Source: an uncultured Lachnospiraceae bacterium
GTDB taxonomy: Bacteria > Bacillota > Clostridia > Lachnospirales > Lachnospiraceae
Reading direction: 5' to 3'
Length of the DNA: 64,000 nucleotides
Assembly (NCBI GenBank): GCA_934320845.1
Contig: CAKRFU010000007.1
Location: 1 to 64,000 of the forward strand
In this document: one piece after another, positions 48,874-58,472 of the stretch
How the letters are laid out: every line of letters begins with the position of its first letter
Position numbering within the stretch: position 1 is the stretch's first letter
Notes under the pieces: generated by a model
Told to the model about the DNA's origin: nothing
What the model saw: the letters and a program-made list of their open reading frames with translations, nothing else
Database searches by the model: none
Translations under genes and position numbers: made by a program

Positions 48874-50163
48874 TTATCTTTCAGTCACATATTTTCCGAT
48901 TTTTCTAACCGCAGACGCCTGACTTATTCCCAACTTTTTTGCAACTTCAACCGTCGTATGATATTTTTCGTATGCACGACAAATAATTCCCTTTTCATAA
49001 AGTTCCATCATATCTTTCAGACATGTGTCCTCAAGAAACAATTGTGCTGATTTTTCCGTCATTTTCTCTGGCAGATTGTAAACCTCAATAATATTTTCTT
49101 CCGCCGTTAATACCAGTCTTTCTATTGTGTATCTTATCTCTATTATATTTTCTTTCCATTCATAATTAAGCAGACAGTTTAATGCCTTTGGCGAAAAATC
49201 AATTTTTCTTCCATATTTCTTATTATAATGTTCAAGGTAATATTCAATAAAAGCCTGCAAATCCTCAGGTCTTTCATTTATTGGGAGGACCTCAACCTGA
49301 TAACTTTTATAATAATAATAAAACTCATCAGTTATTTTCTGATTATCCTTTAATTCTTCAAGTGAATACTCCGACAGACCAATACAGAGTTTATCCTCCG
49401 TTTTAAGTTTTGCCACAAGCTTTTTCTGCAATTTTGGTGACAGTACTTCCACATCACCCAAAATTATTGCCCTGTAACCGATAAAGTCAAGTATTCCTCC
49501 TTTTTCACTATCTCCAAAAAGTTCAATTTCAAGGTTTTCTTCAGATATAAGTTTACAATTATATTCATATACGGCACCGTCCTGCTCATAAGCCATCCGG
49601 CACAAATATCCTTTGCCGCATCCGGTCGGGCCATGCACAAATGCAGGGACATTCTGTTTTGAAAAAATCTTCAAAAGCCTTAAAGCATTCTGCACATTTC
49701 TGCTGCTGCCGATAAATGAGTTAAGCGTAAGTTCCCCTTTCGTAAGCCGCTTTATTTCATTTATGAGGTCACTGTTTTCCTTGCGCAGCTCTTCAAAATG
49801 TACTTTAAGTTCTTCTGAATTTGAAATATCCCAGGATGAGAAGCAAATAATCATATCAAGTTTTTTTTCATTGTCAAAAATAGGTATTCCTGTCACAAAA
49901 ACTTCTTTATTTTGAAGATTTTTCTGAGTGGTAGTGACTTTCTTTCCGCTTTCAAGTACAAGCTGGGTTACACATGGTTTAAAAAGTTCCAAAACCGACG
50001 GATTATTGGCATACATCCCCTTGATTTTCTCCGCATTTTCACTGTCAAATTCTTTAAATGCATTGCCGAGATAAACGAATTTCCCCGTACCGTCAGCAAT
50101 CGTCACACTTGGATGAATGCTTTCAAGAATCCTCCCGATATATTCATATCTTTCCTCACCCAT
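48874..50163 (-). CDS. TyrR-like regulator with degenerate sigma-54-type AAA+ domain
   Basis: A 429-residue regulator. A PAS-like sensor (~1-110), a helical linker (~115-145), an AAA+ domain (~148-370) and a C-terminal TyrR/Fis-like HTH (TVEVAKKLGISQASAVRKIG). Walker A is intact (VHGPTGCGKGY), but ELFGDSEKGGILDF takes the place of ELFGHEKGAFTGA, and the Walker B LFLDE is IILGDV. It therefore should not drive sigma-54 and may not hydrolyse ATP. It probably acts as a ligand-responsive repressor or activator at sigma-70 promoters. It starts 49 bases after the stop of the ABC transporter ATPase gene on the same strand, so it may regulate uptake and the divergent speB/ure promoters (inference). 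Confidence 0.8.
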   Translation of the reverse strand: MGEERYEYIGRILESIHPSVTIADGTGKFVYLGNAFKEFDSENAEKIKGMYANNPSVLELFKPCVTQLVLESGKKVTTTQKNLQNKEVFVTGIPIFDNEKKLDMIICFSSWDISNSEELKVHFEELRKENSDLINEIKRLTKGELTLNSFIGSSRNVQNALRLLKIFSKQNVPAFVHGPTGCGKGYLCRMAYEQDGAVYEYNCKLISEENLEIELFGDSEKGGILDFIGYRAIILGDVEVLSPKLQKKLVAKLKTEDKLCIGLSEYSLEELKDNQKITDEFYYYYKSYQVEVLPINERPEDLQAFIEYYLEHYNKKYGRKIDFSPKALNCLLNYEWKENIIEIRYTIERLVLTAEENIIEVYNLPEKMTEKSAQLFLEDTCLKDMMELYEKGIICRAYEKYHTTVEVAKKLGISQASAVRKIGKYVTER

Positions 50164-50212
50164 AAATTCTCACCTCACTTTGCAGCCTGTCTTATAAACG
50201 TAAATTATAAAA

Positions 50213-50989
50213 TTATACATTTAAAATTTTTGAGAAAAACTGTTTTGCCCTGTCTGACTTTGGATTTTTAAATACTTCTTCCGGTGTTCCATCCTCAATT
50301 ACATAGCCGCCATCCATAAATATAACTCTGTTAGCTACTTCCGCAGCAAATCCCATCTCATGTGTTACGACAAGCATAGTCATTCCGTCTTTCGCAAGAT
50401 TTTTCATAACCGATAAAACTTCACCTACATACTCAGGATCAAGTGCCGATGTCGGCTCGTCAAACAAAATCAAATCAGGTTCCATTGCAAGTGTTCGGAC
50501 AATCGCAACACGCTGCTGCTGTCCTCCTGAAAGCTGTCCCGGATATGCATCTTTTTTAGCCAGCATACCAACCTTATCAAGCAGCTTTTCTGCTGTCTTT
50601 ACCGCATCCTCTTTTTTTATTTTTTTAATCTGCACAGGCCCTTCTATTACATTTTCAAGAACTGTCTTATGAGGCCAGAGATTAAACTGCTGAAATACCA
50701 TTCCGACATTTTTTCTTATCTCTCTCGCAGCCTTTTCGTTTTTCTTTTTCATGCCCGCCTTGCTCTCACCATATAAAGAATGACCGTATATCTCAATCTC
50801 TCCGTCAGTAAGATGTTCCAGATAATTAAGACACCTTAAAAAGGTACTTTTTCCTGAACCCGAAGGACCGACAATACTTATAACCTCTCCCTCATGTATA
50901 TCAAGGTCAATTTTCTTTAAAACTTCTATCTCTCCGTATTTTTTTGCCAGACTTTTTACCGACATTACTACTTTTCCTTTTTCGCCCAT
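50213..50989 (-). CDS. Polar amino acid ABC transporter, ATP-binding protein
   Basis: A 258-residue ATPase of the GlnQ/HisP type. Walker [14 protein letters not shown]-loop [13 protein letters not shown], signature [12 protein letters not shown], Walker [16 protein letters not shown]-loop VVTHEMGFA, and the family-typical end [15 protein letters not shown]. It powers import through the two permeases upstream. The start at 50989 has AGGAGGG just before it; an in-frame ATG at 51040 would overlap the permease gene by 32 bases. Permease stop and this start are 19 bases apart. Confidence 0.96.
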   Translation of the reverse strand: MGEKGKVVMSVKSLAKKYGEIEVLKKIDLDIHEGEVISIVGPSGSGKSTFLRCLNYLEHLTDGEIEIYGHSLYGESKAGMKKKNEKAAREIRKNVGMVFQQFNLWPHKTVLENVIEGPVQIKKIKKEDAVKTAEKLLDKVGMLAKKDAYPGQLSGGQQQRVAIVRTLAMEPDLILFDEPTSALDPEYVGEVLSVMKNLAKDGMTMLVVTHEMGFAAEVANRVIFMDGGYVIEDGTPEEVFKNPKSDRAKQFFSKILNV

Positions 50990-51008
50990 AATAATCCCTC
51001 CTAGTAAT

Positions 51009-51668
51009 TTATATGCTTCTTCTCTTATAACTCTTTTCAATCTTTTTAGATGACAATTCTATAACCAGATTTAATGCCCAGTACAAAAGTCCTACACAAA
51101 TGTAAACAATAAGCGGACTAAATGTAATTCCTATAGCCTCTTTTGTCATCATTGTCATTTCTGCAACTGTTATGATTGATAAAATAGATGAATCCTTTAC
51201 CGTCTGCACAAGCTGACCTGTTATAGACGGAATTATTACCACGACTGTCTGAGGTAAAAGTATTCTAAGTAATGTTTTTGTTTTTGACATTCCTATTGCA
51301 TATGCTGCTTCTGACTGTCCTTTTGGCAAAGATGACAATCCACTCTCAAGTATTACTGCCACATATGCCGCCGTATAAAATCCAAGTATCAAAGCACCTG
51401 TCCAAAATGCCGGTACATTTAAGCCAAGCATCGGCAGACCATAATATGCAAGATATACCTGAACCATAAACGGTGTATTTCTGAATATCTTGATATAAAT
51501 TTCCGCAATCGCTTTAAGTAACACCATATCTGAAATTTTCATATATGCCACGACGGCTCCGACTACTATTGCCATGATTATTGCAAAAACCGATATTTGA
51601 ATTGTGACCAGAATTCCCTGAAACAAAAGAGGAAATGCAATTTCTGCCACATGTAAAAATTCTCCCAT
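51009..51668 (-). CDS. Polar amino acid ABC transporter, permease 2
   Basis: A 219-residue membrane subunit of the HisM/GlnP type, with about five TM helices. The ATPase-contact EAA loop is [22 protein letters not shown], and the family motif [18 protein letters not shown] is present. It pairs with the permease at 51683-52348 as a heterodimer. Spacing of 14 bases to that gene; AAAGGAGGG precedes the ATG. Confidence 0.95.
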   Translation of the reverse strand: MGEFLHVAEIAFPLLFQGILVTIQISVFAIIMAIVVGAVVAYMKISDMVLLKAIAEIYIKIFRNTPFMVQVYLAYYGLPMLGLNVPAFWTGALILGFYTAAYVAVILESGLSSLPKGQSEAAYAIGMSKTKTLLRILLPQTVVVIIPSITGQLVQTVKDSSILSIITVAEMTMMTKEAIGITFSPLIVYICVGLLYWALNLVIELSSKKIEKSYKRRSI

Positions 51669-51682
51669 TGCTTTTCCCTCCT

Positions 51683-52348
51683 TTATGCCTTTCTGATTCT
51701 GCGCTGCTGAAGTTTTACAAGTTCCTCAAGTATTGTACAGACAATGAAATATATAATTGCAATCGTTACATAGAAAGGTATTGCCTCGCCTGTCACCTTG
51801 ACAAGTCTTTCTGCTGTTCTTGTAAGTTCTACGACAGAAAGAACAGAGAGCATCGGCGACACCTTGATTACATTTATAAACTCACTTGTGAGCTGTGGTA
51901 TAACAATTCTGAATACCTGCGGCAATATTATTCTTGTCCATATTTTTGCCTTTGGCATTCCTATTGCTTCTGCTGCTTCAATCTGCCCTTTTGGTATTGC
52001 CGAAAAACCACCACGGAGTATCTCCGCCATAAATCCACCACTATTCAAACTTAAAGCAATGACACCTGATGTATATGCCGACAAATTCAACCCAAGCATA
52101 GATAACGCCTGAAAGATAATATAAATCTGTACCAAAATCGGTGTTCCACGTACAAAACTTATGTACACCGCAACTATTTTTTGAATGATACGGTTGAACA
52201 GAGAATCTCCTCCCATTCTAAGCACTGTCAATATCGTACCAATACAAACGGCTACGATAATCGCTTCTACCGACACCATCATGGTATATCCAAGGCCTTT
52301 TAAGAAAAGCTCCTTGTACCCCATAACCATCCTTATTGATTCAGTCAT
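51683..52348 (-). CDS. Polar amino acid ABC transporter, permease 1
   Basis: A 221-residue membrane subunit with the family motif FVRGTPILVQIYIIFQAL and the EAA loop IEAAEAIGMPKAKIWTRIIL PQ. It has five TM helices. It lies 103 bases after the binding-protein gene, a gap that has no terminator and contains only a ribosome site. Two distinct permease genes, rather than one, is the layout of many basic or polar amino-acid importers. Confidence 0.95.
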   Translation of the reverse strand: MTESIRMVMGYKELFLKGLGYTMMVSVEAIIVAVCIGTILTVLRMGGDSLFNRIIQKIVAVYISFVRGTPILVQIYIIFQALSMLGLNLSAYTSGVIALSLNSGGFMAEILRGGFSAIPKGQIEAAEAIGMPKAKIWTRIILPQVFRIVIPQLTSEFINVIKVSPMLSVLSVVELTRTAERLVKVTGEAIPFYVTIAIIYFIVCTILEELVKLQQRRIRKA

Positions 52349-52451
52349 AAAATTCCTCGTTTCTGAGCGAAATCCTGTGAGGGTGATGTCATCAATCTAT
52401 CTGCCTTCGCTCCGTAGCAAATAGCCATGCCCGCATATGCCGTCTGCTGTT

Positions 52452-53339
52452 TTATTCTGCCGGAATGTAATCTTTATCAGGAAGTTCTACAGTCTGTCCA
52501 AACCATTTTTCCTGAAGTTTATCAAGTGTTCCGTCTTTCTTAAATTTCTTAATCTCACTGTCAATATAATCTGAAAGTTCTGTATCTGATTTTCTTACAG
52601 CCCATGAAAGCCATGTATCGGTATCACTTACCATTGCCGGATTTCCATTTCCATCCTCAACGAATTCGTAATCATCCGGATTATTTTTCACAAGTGCAGC
52701 CAATGATGCATAGTTCTGCGCCACAAGATCAAGCTTTCCGTTTTTAAGTTCCATATAAGCATCCGGGAAACCGTCATATGTCTTTAATTCTTTATAGCCT
52801 TTACCTCCATTTGAAATAAGTTTTTCATTATATGCTTTAACATCAGGCTCGTTGTAGCATGACGTCTGTGTTCCAACAACTTTTCCTTCCATATCTTCAG
52901 GAGTTTTAATATTATCGTTGCCCTTTTTCTTGATAAAAGCTGTTGTACCTTTCTGAATAGGCACTGTCATTGTATATTTGTCAGCTCTCTCTTTTGTAAT
53001 TCCAAGAGTAGCTCCTACTATGTCATATTTCTTTGCCTCAAGACCGGCGAGAATGCCCTGAAACGGTACATCCATATAATCGAGTTCTACACCGAGGTCA
53101 TCACAGATTTTTTTAAATAAATCTGCATTATAACCGATAATAGTCTCACCATCTTTGTCAAGATACTCAAATGGCTCATAAGCTGCTTCTGTCGCAACAA
53201 TAAGCTTTCCGTTTTTCTTTATCTGTTCAATTGTAAGAGGCCCTTTGCTTGAAGAACCGCTTCCTCCGCATCCCGTAAGACTTGTTATAACCATTGTTCC
53301 TGCAAGTACCGCCGCTAATAACTTTTTCAATTTTCTCAT
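52452..53339 (-). CDS. Substrate-binding lipoprotein of the ABC transporter
   Basis: A 295-residue extracellular solute-binding protein, family 3. The signal peptide has the lipobox SLTGC (Cys ~23). The two-lobe fold is seen in GKLIVATEAAYEPFEYLD ... IGYNADLFKKICDDLGVELD, LEAKKYDIVGATLGITKERA, and GKLDLVAQNYASLAAL. The usual ligand-binding Arg-x-x region reads TKERAD. Ligands of this family are polar amino acids such as glutamine, arginine, lysine or cystine. With speB and urease next to it, arginine or a guanidino compound is a reasonable guess (inference). Confidence 0.93.
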   Translation of the reverse strand: MRKLKKLLAAVLAGTMVITSLTGCGGSGSSSKGPLTIEQIKKNGKLIVATEAAYEPFEYLDKDGETIIGYNADLFKKICDDLGVELDYMDVPFQGILAGLEAKKYDIVGATLGITKERADKYTMTVPIQKGTTAFIKKKGNDNIKTPEDMEGKVVGTQTSCYNEPDVKAYNEKLISNGGKGYKELKTYDGFPDAYMELKNGKLDLVAQNYASLAALVKNNPDDYEFVEDGNGNPAMVSDTDTWLSWAVRKSDTELSDYIDSEIKKFKKDGTLDKLQEKWFGQTVELPDKDYIPAE

Positions 53340-53402
53340 AAATGCCTCCGTTTCCGCATATTAAAATGCTTTGCTGCTGATTTTTTATACTCTTATAAAC
53401 GA

Positions 53403-53444
53403 AAAGAGACCAGTAAACCTTTCAGGGGTTTTACCAGCCTCTTT
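53403..53444 (-). terminator. Terminator of speB
   Basis: Stem AAAGAG-ACCAGTAAACC pairs with GGTTTTACCAG-CCTCTTT with bulges. It is followed on the minus strand by TCGTTT. Confidence 0.7.
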
Positions 53445-53484
53445 GCTGTTAATATATGTTTATTTTTAAATTCAAAACTGATTT

Positions 53485-54438
53485 TTATTTATTCTTATTT
53501 GCTTTCTGATAAGCAAGGATTGATAAAAATTCAAATATAAGGTTTGCACCCATGTATGCCGTAATCTCTGAATGGTCATATGGCGGTGCAACTTCTACAA
53601 CATCAAATCCTACAAAGTTAAGGTCTTTTATACCTCTTATGTACTGAAGTGCTTCATATGAAGTAAATCCTCCGACTTCCGGCGTGCCGGTTCCGGGTGC
53701 ATAAGCCGGGTCAATAAAGTCTATATCGAATGTAAGGAACACTTTGTTGTCTCCAACTCTTTCCTTAATTGCATTTGCAAGATCTGCCGGTGTCATAGTA
53801 TGTAATGTATCTCCCGGAATAACCTTAAATCCTAAATCTGCTGCAATCTTAAAATCATCAGGGTCGTAAAGCGAACCTCTCATACCAATCTGAATTGATT
53901 TTGAAGGGTCAATAAGACCTTCTTCCATCGCTCTTCTAAAAGGTGTTCCGTGATTGTATTTCTGTCCGAATACAGTATCACAAAGGTCAAGATGCGAATC
54001 AAAATGAACAAGTGAAACTTTTCCGTGTTTTTTTGCTATTGCACGAAGCTCTCCAAGTGTGATTGCATGGTCACCTCCGATACTAATCGGAACTGCTCCG
54101 GCATCCAAAACTCCTGTAAGTGTTTCTTCAATAGCCGCATAAGTTTCATGTATATAATCAGGAATAACAGGGACATCACCAAGATCTGCACCTTTAAGTG
54201 TATCCATAATATTCACGCCCATAGCCACATTATTTGGTTTAATCATGGCTGAAATATTTCTCACGCCGTTAGGACCAAATCTTGCTCCGGCTCTAAATGA
54301 AGCTGCCGTATCAAATGGAATACCTATAATTCCAAAATCAAGACCTTCTGCACTCTGTGCATGTGGAAGTCTCATAAAATTTCCCATATTGCAAAAACGT
54401 GGTGAACCTGATGCGCTAGGTGGCTGATAATTACTCAT
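53485..54438 (-). CDS. speB: Agmatinase / ureohydrolase family protein
   Basis: A 317-residue binuclear-metal hydrolase of the arginase-agmatinase fold. The metal-binding motifs are intact: ISIGGDHAITLGELR, LVHFDSHLDLCD and FDIDFIDPAYAPGTGTPEV. The N-terminus (SPRFCNMGNFMRLPHAQSAE) resembles that of guanidino-acid hydrolases and guanidinases as much as agmatinases, so the substrate may be agmatine, a guanidino acid, or guanidine. All of these reactions release urea. It is divergent from the urease operon with palindromic sites between, and follows the ABC transporter region on the same strand after a terminator. Its promoter is at 54513-54540. Confidence 0.9.
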   Translation of the reverse strand: MSNYQPPSASGSPRFCNMGNFMRLPHAQSAEGLDFGIIGIPFDTAASFRAGARFGPNGVRNISAMIKPNNVAMGVNIMDTLKGADLGDVPVIPDYIHETYAAIEETLTGVLDAGAVPISIGGDHAITLGELRAIAKKHGKVSLVHFDSHLDLCDTVFGQKYNHGTPFRRAMEEGLIDPSKSIQIGMRGSLYDPDDFKIAADLGFKVIPGDTLHTMTPADLANAIKERVGDNKVFLTFDIDFIDPAYAPGTGTPEVGGFTSYEALQYIRGIKDLNFVGFDVVEVAPPYDHSEITAYMGANLIFEFLSILAYQKANKNK

Positions 54439-54512
54439 ATTGCATACCTCTTTTCCGTCTGTTAAATCTCTTGTGTGTCATAGTTGCATTTTGTTCTCAG
54501 CTGATGAACCCC

Positions 54513-54540
54513 ATTTTAGACAAAAAAATTCACTTGTCAA
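54513..54540 (-). promoter_or_regulatory. Promoter of speB
   Basis: On the minus strand, -35 TTGACA (54540-54535) and -10 TAAAAT (54518-54513) are 16 bases apart, about 75 bases before the speB start. Confidence 0.65.
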
Positions 54541-54588
54541 GTCAAAAATTCATTTTTTGATACCAATATTCCATTTATTTTCCGCATG

Positions 54589-54679
54589 TATTCATTTTTG
54601 AATATAGTCTACATCCTGTTAAAACTGCATTTTCCATTTTGTGCTTTTTCATAAAATAATTATTATTCATTTTTGAATA
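54589..54679. promoter_or_regulatory. Repeated palindromic operator TATTCATTTTTGAATA
   Basis: Two exact 16-base copies at 54589-54604 and 54664-54679, 75 bases apart, each with arms TATTCA/TGAATA. A degenerate third (AATTCATTTTTTGATA) begins at about 54548. The second copy ends five bases before the ureA -35, the place expected for an activator. Confidence 0.65.
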
Positions 54680-54683
54680 GGTC

Positions 54684-54713
54684 TTTACAAATCCTACCAT
54701 TTGCATATATAAT
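54684..54713 (+). promoter_or_regulatory. Promoter of the urease operon
   Basis: -35 TTTACA (54684-54689) and -10 TATAAT (54708-54713), 18 bases apart, about 89 bases before the ureA start codon. Confidence 0.7.
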
Positions 54714-54730
54714 AATGACAACAAAAAACG

Positions 54731-54764
54731 AAGGCGTTTTTGAACATCAGGTTCAAAGCGCCTT
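54731..54764 (+). terminator. Terminator-like leader hairpin before ureA
   Basis: AAGGCG/CGCCTT outer stem and TTTGAAC/GTTCAAA inner stem with an ATCAG loop, followed by TTTCTTTT. No + strand gene precedes it; it lies between the ureA promoter and its ribosome site, so it looks like an attenuator. Confidence 0.65.
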
Positions 54765-54801
54765 TTTCTTTTACACAAAATTAAAGGAAGGATTTAAAAA
54801 T

Positions 54802-55104
54802 ATGAGACTAACTACAAAAGAAAGTGAAAAACTCCTCTTACATCTTGCAGGTAATCTTGCAAAAGAAAGAAAAGAACGTGGTCTTAAACTAAACTATCCT
54901 GAAGCAGTAGCTTATATAAGTTCAGAACTTCTTGAACTTGCAAGAGACGGAAAGACCGTAACAGAACTTATGCACGAAGGCACAAAAATACTTACCAAAG
55001 ATGATGTAATGGATGGAGTTGCAGACATGGTAACCGAAGTTCAGGTAGAAGCAACCTTTCCTGACGGCACAAAACTTGTAACCGTACACAACCCTATTCA
55101 GTAA
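54802..55104 (+). CDS. ureA: Urease gamma subunit
   Basis: A 100-residue subunit of the urease (UreABC)3 complex, with the family motifs [60 protein letters not shown] and [16 protein letters not shown]. Full length. The start at 54802 has AAGGAAGG before it. First gene of the seven-gene operon; 62 bases to ureB. Confidence 0.98.
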   Translation: MRLTTKESEKLLLHLAGNLAKERKERGLKLNYPEAVAYISSELLELARDGKTVTELMHEGTKILTKDDVMDGVADMVTEVQVEATFPDGTKLVTVHNPIQ

Positions 55105-55166
55105 CTTTACTTTATTAAAATTAAAGCAGAATGCCGCACAAACATCTACAAAAGGAGGCTTTACAA

Positions 55167-55520
55167 ATGAGTTTAAATATGAAGATAGGCGAAATTATCT
55201 CTAACAATAATGAGATAGTTCTAAATTCATCAGGCAAAACCAAAGAAATAAATGTATCTAATACAGGTGACAGACCTATTCAGGTCGGCTCACATTTCCA
55301 TTTTTTTGAGACAAATAAATTTCTTGATTTTCCAAGAAAAGAATCTTTCGGATACAGACTTGATATTCCGTCAGGTACTTCCGTAAGATTTGAGCCGGGT
55401 GAGACAAAAAGCGTACAGCTTGTTGAACTCGGCGGCAAAAAGCGGGTTTTTGGTTTAAATGACCTGACATGCGGTCAGACAAACCAAGCAGCAAAAATCA
55501 AATTAGGATTGGAGGATTAA
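55167..55520 (+). CDS. ureB: Urease beta subunit
   Basis: A 117-residue subunit, with [53 protein letters not shown] and the C-terminal [11 protein letters not shown]. The start at 55167 follows AAAGGAGG; an ATG at 55131 has no ribosome site. ureC begins two bases after its stop. Confidence 0.97.
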   Translation: MSLNMKIGEIISNNNEIVLNSSGKTKEINVSNTGDRPIQVGSHFHFFETNKFLDFPRKESFGYRLDIPSGTSVRFEPGETKSVQLVELGGKKRVFGLNDLTCGQTNQAAKIKLGLED

Positions 55521-55521
55521 A

Positions 55522-57243
55522 ATGAGTTGTAAAATAACCGGGAAAAAATATGCCATGATGTACGGTCCTACTGTCGGCGACAAAGTAAGACTCGCCGATA
55601 CAGACCTTATAATAGAAGTAGAAAAGGATTACACCTCTTATGGTGATGAAGTAAAATTTGGCGGTGGAAAAACAATCCGTGACGGAATGGGGCAGTCTGT
55701 CCGCACAACAAGTTCTGACGGTGATCTCGACCTCGTTATCACAAATGCCCTGATATTGGATTACACCGGTATCATTAAAGCAGACATCGGAATTAAAAAC
55801 GGCAGAATCGCAGGTATAGGAAAAGCTGGCAACCCCGATATTATGACTGATGTAACACCCGGAATGACTATAGGTGCATCAACAGAAGCTCTCGCCGGAG
55901 AAAATCTTATCGTAACAGCAGGCGGAATTGACTCCCATATTCATTTTATAAGCCCTACTCAGATAGACTGTGCACTCTACAGTGGTGTGACAACCATGAT
56001 TGGAGGTGGTACAGGTCCGGCAGACGGAACAAACGCAACAACCTGTACACCCGGTCCTTGGAACCTTGCAATGATGTTAAAAGCAGCCGAAGAATATCCT
56101 ATGAATCTCGGATTTTTAGGAAAAGGTAACTGCTCGGACGAAAGACCGCTTGAAGAACAGATAAAAGCAGGCGCAATGGGATTGAAAATACATGAGGACT
56201 GGGGTGCAACTCCTGCGGTTATAAACCATTGTCTGAATGTTGCAGATGAATACGATGTTCCTGTTGCGATCCACACAGACACCTTAAATGAAGCCGGATG
56301 CGTTGAGGATACAATTGCCGCTATCGACGGAAGAACAATACATACATATCACACCGAAGGTGCCGGCGGCGGTCATGCTCCTGATATTATCAAGGCTGCT
56401 TCATTTTTAAATGTACTGCCTTCAAGTACAAATCCAACAATGCCATTTACCATTAACACTCTCGACGAACATATGGATATGCTTATGGTGTGTCATCACC
56501 TCGATAAAAACATTCCTGAAGATGTTGCATTTGCTGACTCCCGAATAAGACCTGAGACAATTGCTGCAGAAGACGTTCTTCACGACATGGGTATTTTCAG
56601 TATGATGAGTTCCGATTCACAGGCTATGGGACGTGTCGGTGAGGTCATCACAAGAACATGGCAGACAGCCCATAAAATGAAGATTCAAAGAGGTGCTCTT
56701 CCTGAGGACGAAGGTCACGGCAATGACAATTTTAGAGCCAAAAGATATATTGCAAAATATACAATAAACCCGGCAATAACACATGGTATTTCCGAATATG
56801 TCGGTTCTGTAGAAAAAGGAAAATTCGCAGACCTTGTTCTTTGGAATCCGGCATTTTTCGGCAGCAAACCTGACATTATTATAAAAGGCGGCATGATAAT
56901 TGCCTCAAAAATGGGTGATTCCAATGCCTCAATCCCTACAACCGAACCTATAATGTACCGGCATATGTTTGGCGCACATGGACTTGCTAAAAAGGCATCA
57001 TGTATTACCTTTGTCTCAAAAGCGGCATATGAAGCAGATATAAAAGATGCTCTTGAATTAAATAAAGTAATTCTCCCGGTCAAAAACTGCCGAAGCATCA
57101 CAAAGAAAAATATGGTATTTAATGACAAGACACCTTCAATCGATGTAGACCCTGAAACATATGAAGTAAAAGTTGACGGCACCCCTGTGACATCAGAACC
57201 TGCTGATAAACTTCCGCTGACACAACTTTACAATCTTTTTTAA
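55522..57243 (+). CDS. ureC: Urease alpha subunit (catalytic, Ni)
   Basis: A 573-residue catalytic subunit hydrolysing urea to ammonia and carbamate. All nickel ligands are visible: [14 protein letters not shown] (two His), the carbamylated Lys in [12 protein letters not shown] (~221), the His in [29 protein letters not shown], and the Asp in [13 protein letters not shown]. The active-site flap [20 protein letters not shown] is complete. It follows ureB by two bases (coupled). Confidence 0.99.
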   Translation: MSCKITGKKYAMMYGPTVGDKVRLADTDLIIEVEKDYTSYGDEVKFGGGKTIRDGMGQSVRTTSSDGDLDLVITNALILDYTGIIKADIGIKNGRIAGIGKAGNPDIMTDVTPGMTIGASTEALAGENLIVTAGGIDSHIHFISPTQIDCALYSGVTTMIGGGTGPADGTNATTCTPGPWNLAMMLKAAEEYPMNLGFLGKGNCSDERPLEEQIKAGAMGLKIHEDWGATPAVINHCLNVADEYDVPVAIHTDTLNEAGCVEDTIAAIDGRTIHTYHTEGAGGGHAPDIIKAASFLNVLPSSTNPTMPFTINTLDEHMDMLMVCHHLDKNIPEDVAFADSRIRPETIAAEDVLHDMGIFSMMSSDSQAMGRVGEVITRTWQTAHKMKIQRGALPEDEGHGNDNFRAKRYIAKYTINPAITHGISEYVGSVEKGKFADLVLWNPAFFGSKPDIIIKGGMIIASKMGDSNASIPTTEPIMYRHMFGAHGLAKKASCITFVSKAAYEADIKDALELNKVILPVKNCRSITKKNMVFNDKTPSIDVDPETYEVKVDGTPVTSEPADKLPLTQLYNLF

Positions 57244-57265
57244 GATAAAGAAATGAGGTAGAAAT

Positions 57266-57742
57266 ATGCTCTGTGAAAAAATACTCGGAAACATAAATAA
57301 CACCAATCATACTAAAGCTGTAGAAACAGTTGATTTTGAATGGCATGAAATATATAAAAAACTCCATAAAAAAATCACAAGCTCAGGTGAAGAAATCGGC
57401 ATAAGACTGGACAATGACATCTTAAAAAAAGGACTTCGTGACGGTGATATTTTATATGAGGATGACAAAAAAACAGTTGTCGTAAATATTCTTCCATGTG
57501 AGACAATCATTGTTGATGTCAGCCCCGACCACTTAGCATCAGTTGCAAAAGTATGTTACGAAATAGGCAACCGTCATGCCACACTTTTACATGGCGATGG
57601 AGACTTTCAATTTTTAACTCCATACACAGCGCCTATGAAAGAAATGCTCGAAAAAATACACGGCACGACTGTACATGTTGACACTATTCACCTTGACTTT
57701 GACAAAAGCATCTCATCAACAGTAAACAACCACACTCATTAG
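57266..57742 (+). CDS. ureE: Urease accessory protein UreE (nickel metallochaperone)
   Basis: A 158-residue protein with the N-terminal peptide-binding-like domain (VETVDFEWHEIYKKLHKKIT, ILKKGLRDGDILYEDDKKTV) and the metal-binding domain (VCYEIGNRHATLLHGDGDFQ, with the NRH motif; ILTPYTAPMKEML). The C-terminal His-tail is short (NNHTH) compared with Klebsiella. It delivers Ni2+ to the UreG-UreF-UreD complex. GAGG precedes the ATG. Confidence 0.95.
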   Translation: MLCEKILGNINNTNHTKAVETVDFEWHEIYKKLHKKITSSGEEIGIRLDNDILKKGLRDGDILYEDDKKTVVVNILPCETIIVDVSPDHLASVAKVCYEIGNRHATLLHGDGDFQFLTPYTAPMKEMLEKIHGTTVHVDTIHLDFDKSISSTVNNHTH

Positions 57743-57756
57743 AGCAAAGGAATGTT

Positions 57757-58449
57757 ATGCATAATAAGAACGATTTTTTACTTCTGCAGATAAATGATGC
57801 ATTATTTCCCATAGGCGGGTACTCACACTCCTATGGTCTTGAAACTTACATTCAGAATGACATTATAAAAAACGCAGATGATGCAGCACTATATATAGAA
57901 GAAAAACTTTCAAATTCACTTTTTTACACGGAACTTTTATCCGTAAAACTTGCATATAAATATAGTCTTTCAGGCAATGTTGACAGGCTTAAAAGTCTCG
58001 AAGCCAAATTAAGGGCAGCAAAAACACCGAAAGAAATAAGGCTTGCTGCCCAAAAACTCGGTTCAAGATTTGTAAAAACGGTATCAGGCTGGCAGACCGA
58101 TGATAAATCCACGGCAGATATATTTAATACTTATATTAAAGAAGTAAAACAGCCAAGCCATTCCGTTGCCTATGGTGTATTCTGTGCTTCTGCAGGTCTT
58201 GATAAAGCCAAAACTTTAGAAACATATCTGTATGCACAAACATCGGCGATGGTCACAAATTGCGTAAAAACAATTCCCCTGAGCCAGACACAGGGACAAA
58301 AAATTCTTTATGACTGTCATGAACTCTTTGAAACTCTTCTTGAAAAGCTTGAAAACACTTCAGAAGATATGCTTTGTCTGTCCTGTCCCGGATTTGACAT
58401 AAGATGCATGCAGCATGAAAGATTATATTCCAGACTTTATATGTCTTAA
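57757..58449 (+). CDS. ureF: Urease accessory protein UreF
   Basis: A 230-residue helical protein with [25 protein letters not shown], the conserved N-terminal UreF motif, [19 protein letters not shown], and the C-terminal [21 protein letters not shown]. It gates UreG GTP hydrolysis during nickel insertion. Spaced 14 bases from ureE. Confidence 0.96.
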   Translation: MHNKNDFLLLQINDALFPIGGYSHSYGLETYIQNDIIKNADDAALYIEEKLSNSLFYTELLSVKLAYKYSLSGNVDRLKSLEAKLRAAKTPKEIRLAAQKLGSRFVKTVSGWQTDDKSTADIFNTYIKEVKQPSHSVAYGVFCASAGLDKAKTLETYLYAQTSAMVTNCVKTIPLSQTQGQKILYDCHELFETLLEKLENTSEDMLCLSCPGFDIRCMQHERLYSRLYMS

Positions 58450-58472
58450 AACAAACAAGGAGGTACCTAAAT

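Larger units (their letters stand above)
54439..54801. other. Divergent control region between speB and ureA
   Basis: No gene. It holds the speB promoter (54513-54540), the palindromic repeats (54548-54679), the ureA promoter (54684-54713), and the leader hairpin (54731-54764). The GGAAGG ribosome site of ureA follows at about 54786. Confidence 0.7.

Noticed and set aside
48874..50163. Classic sigma-54 activator with -24/-12 promoters nearby
   Set aside because: The GAFTGA loop and Walker B are missing, and no TGGCAC-N5-TTGC element was seen upstream of speB, ureA or the transporter.
53340..54801. Guanidine (ykkC) riboswitch in the transporter or speB leader
   Set aside because: The leaders are short and I could not find the conserved ykkC sequence blocks; the ureA hairpin looks like a terminator only.
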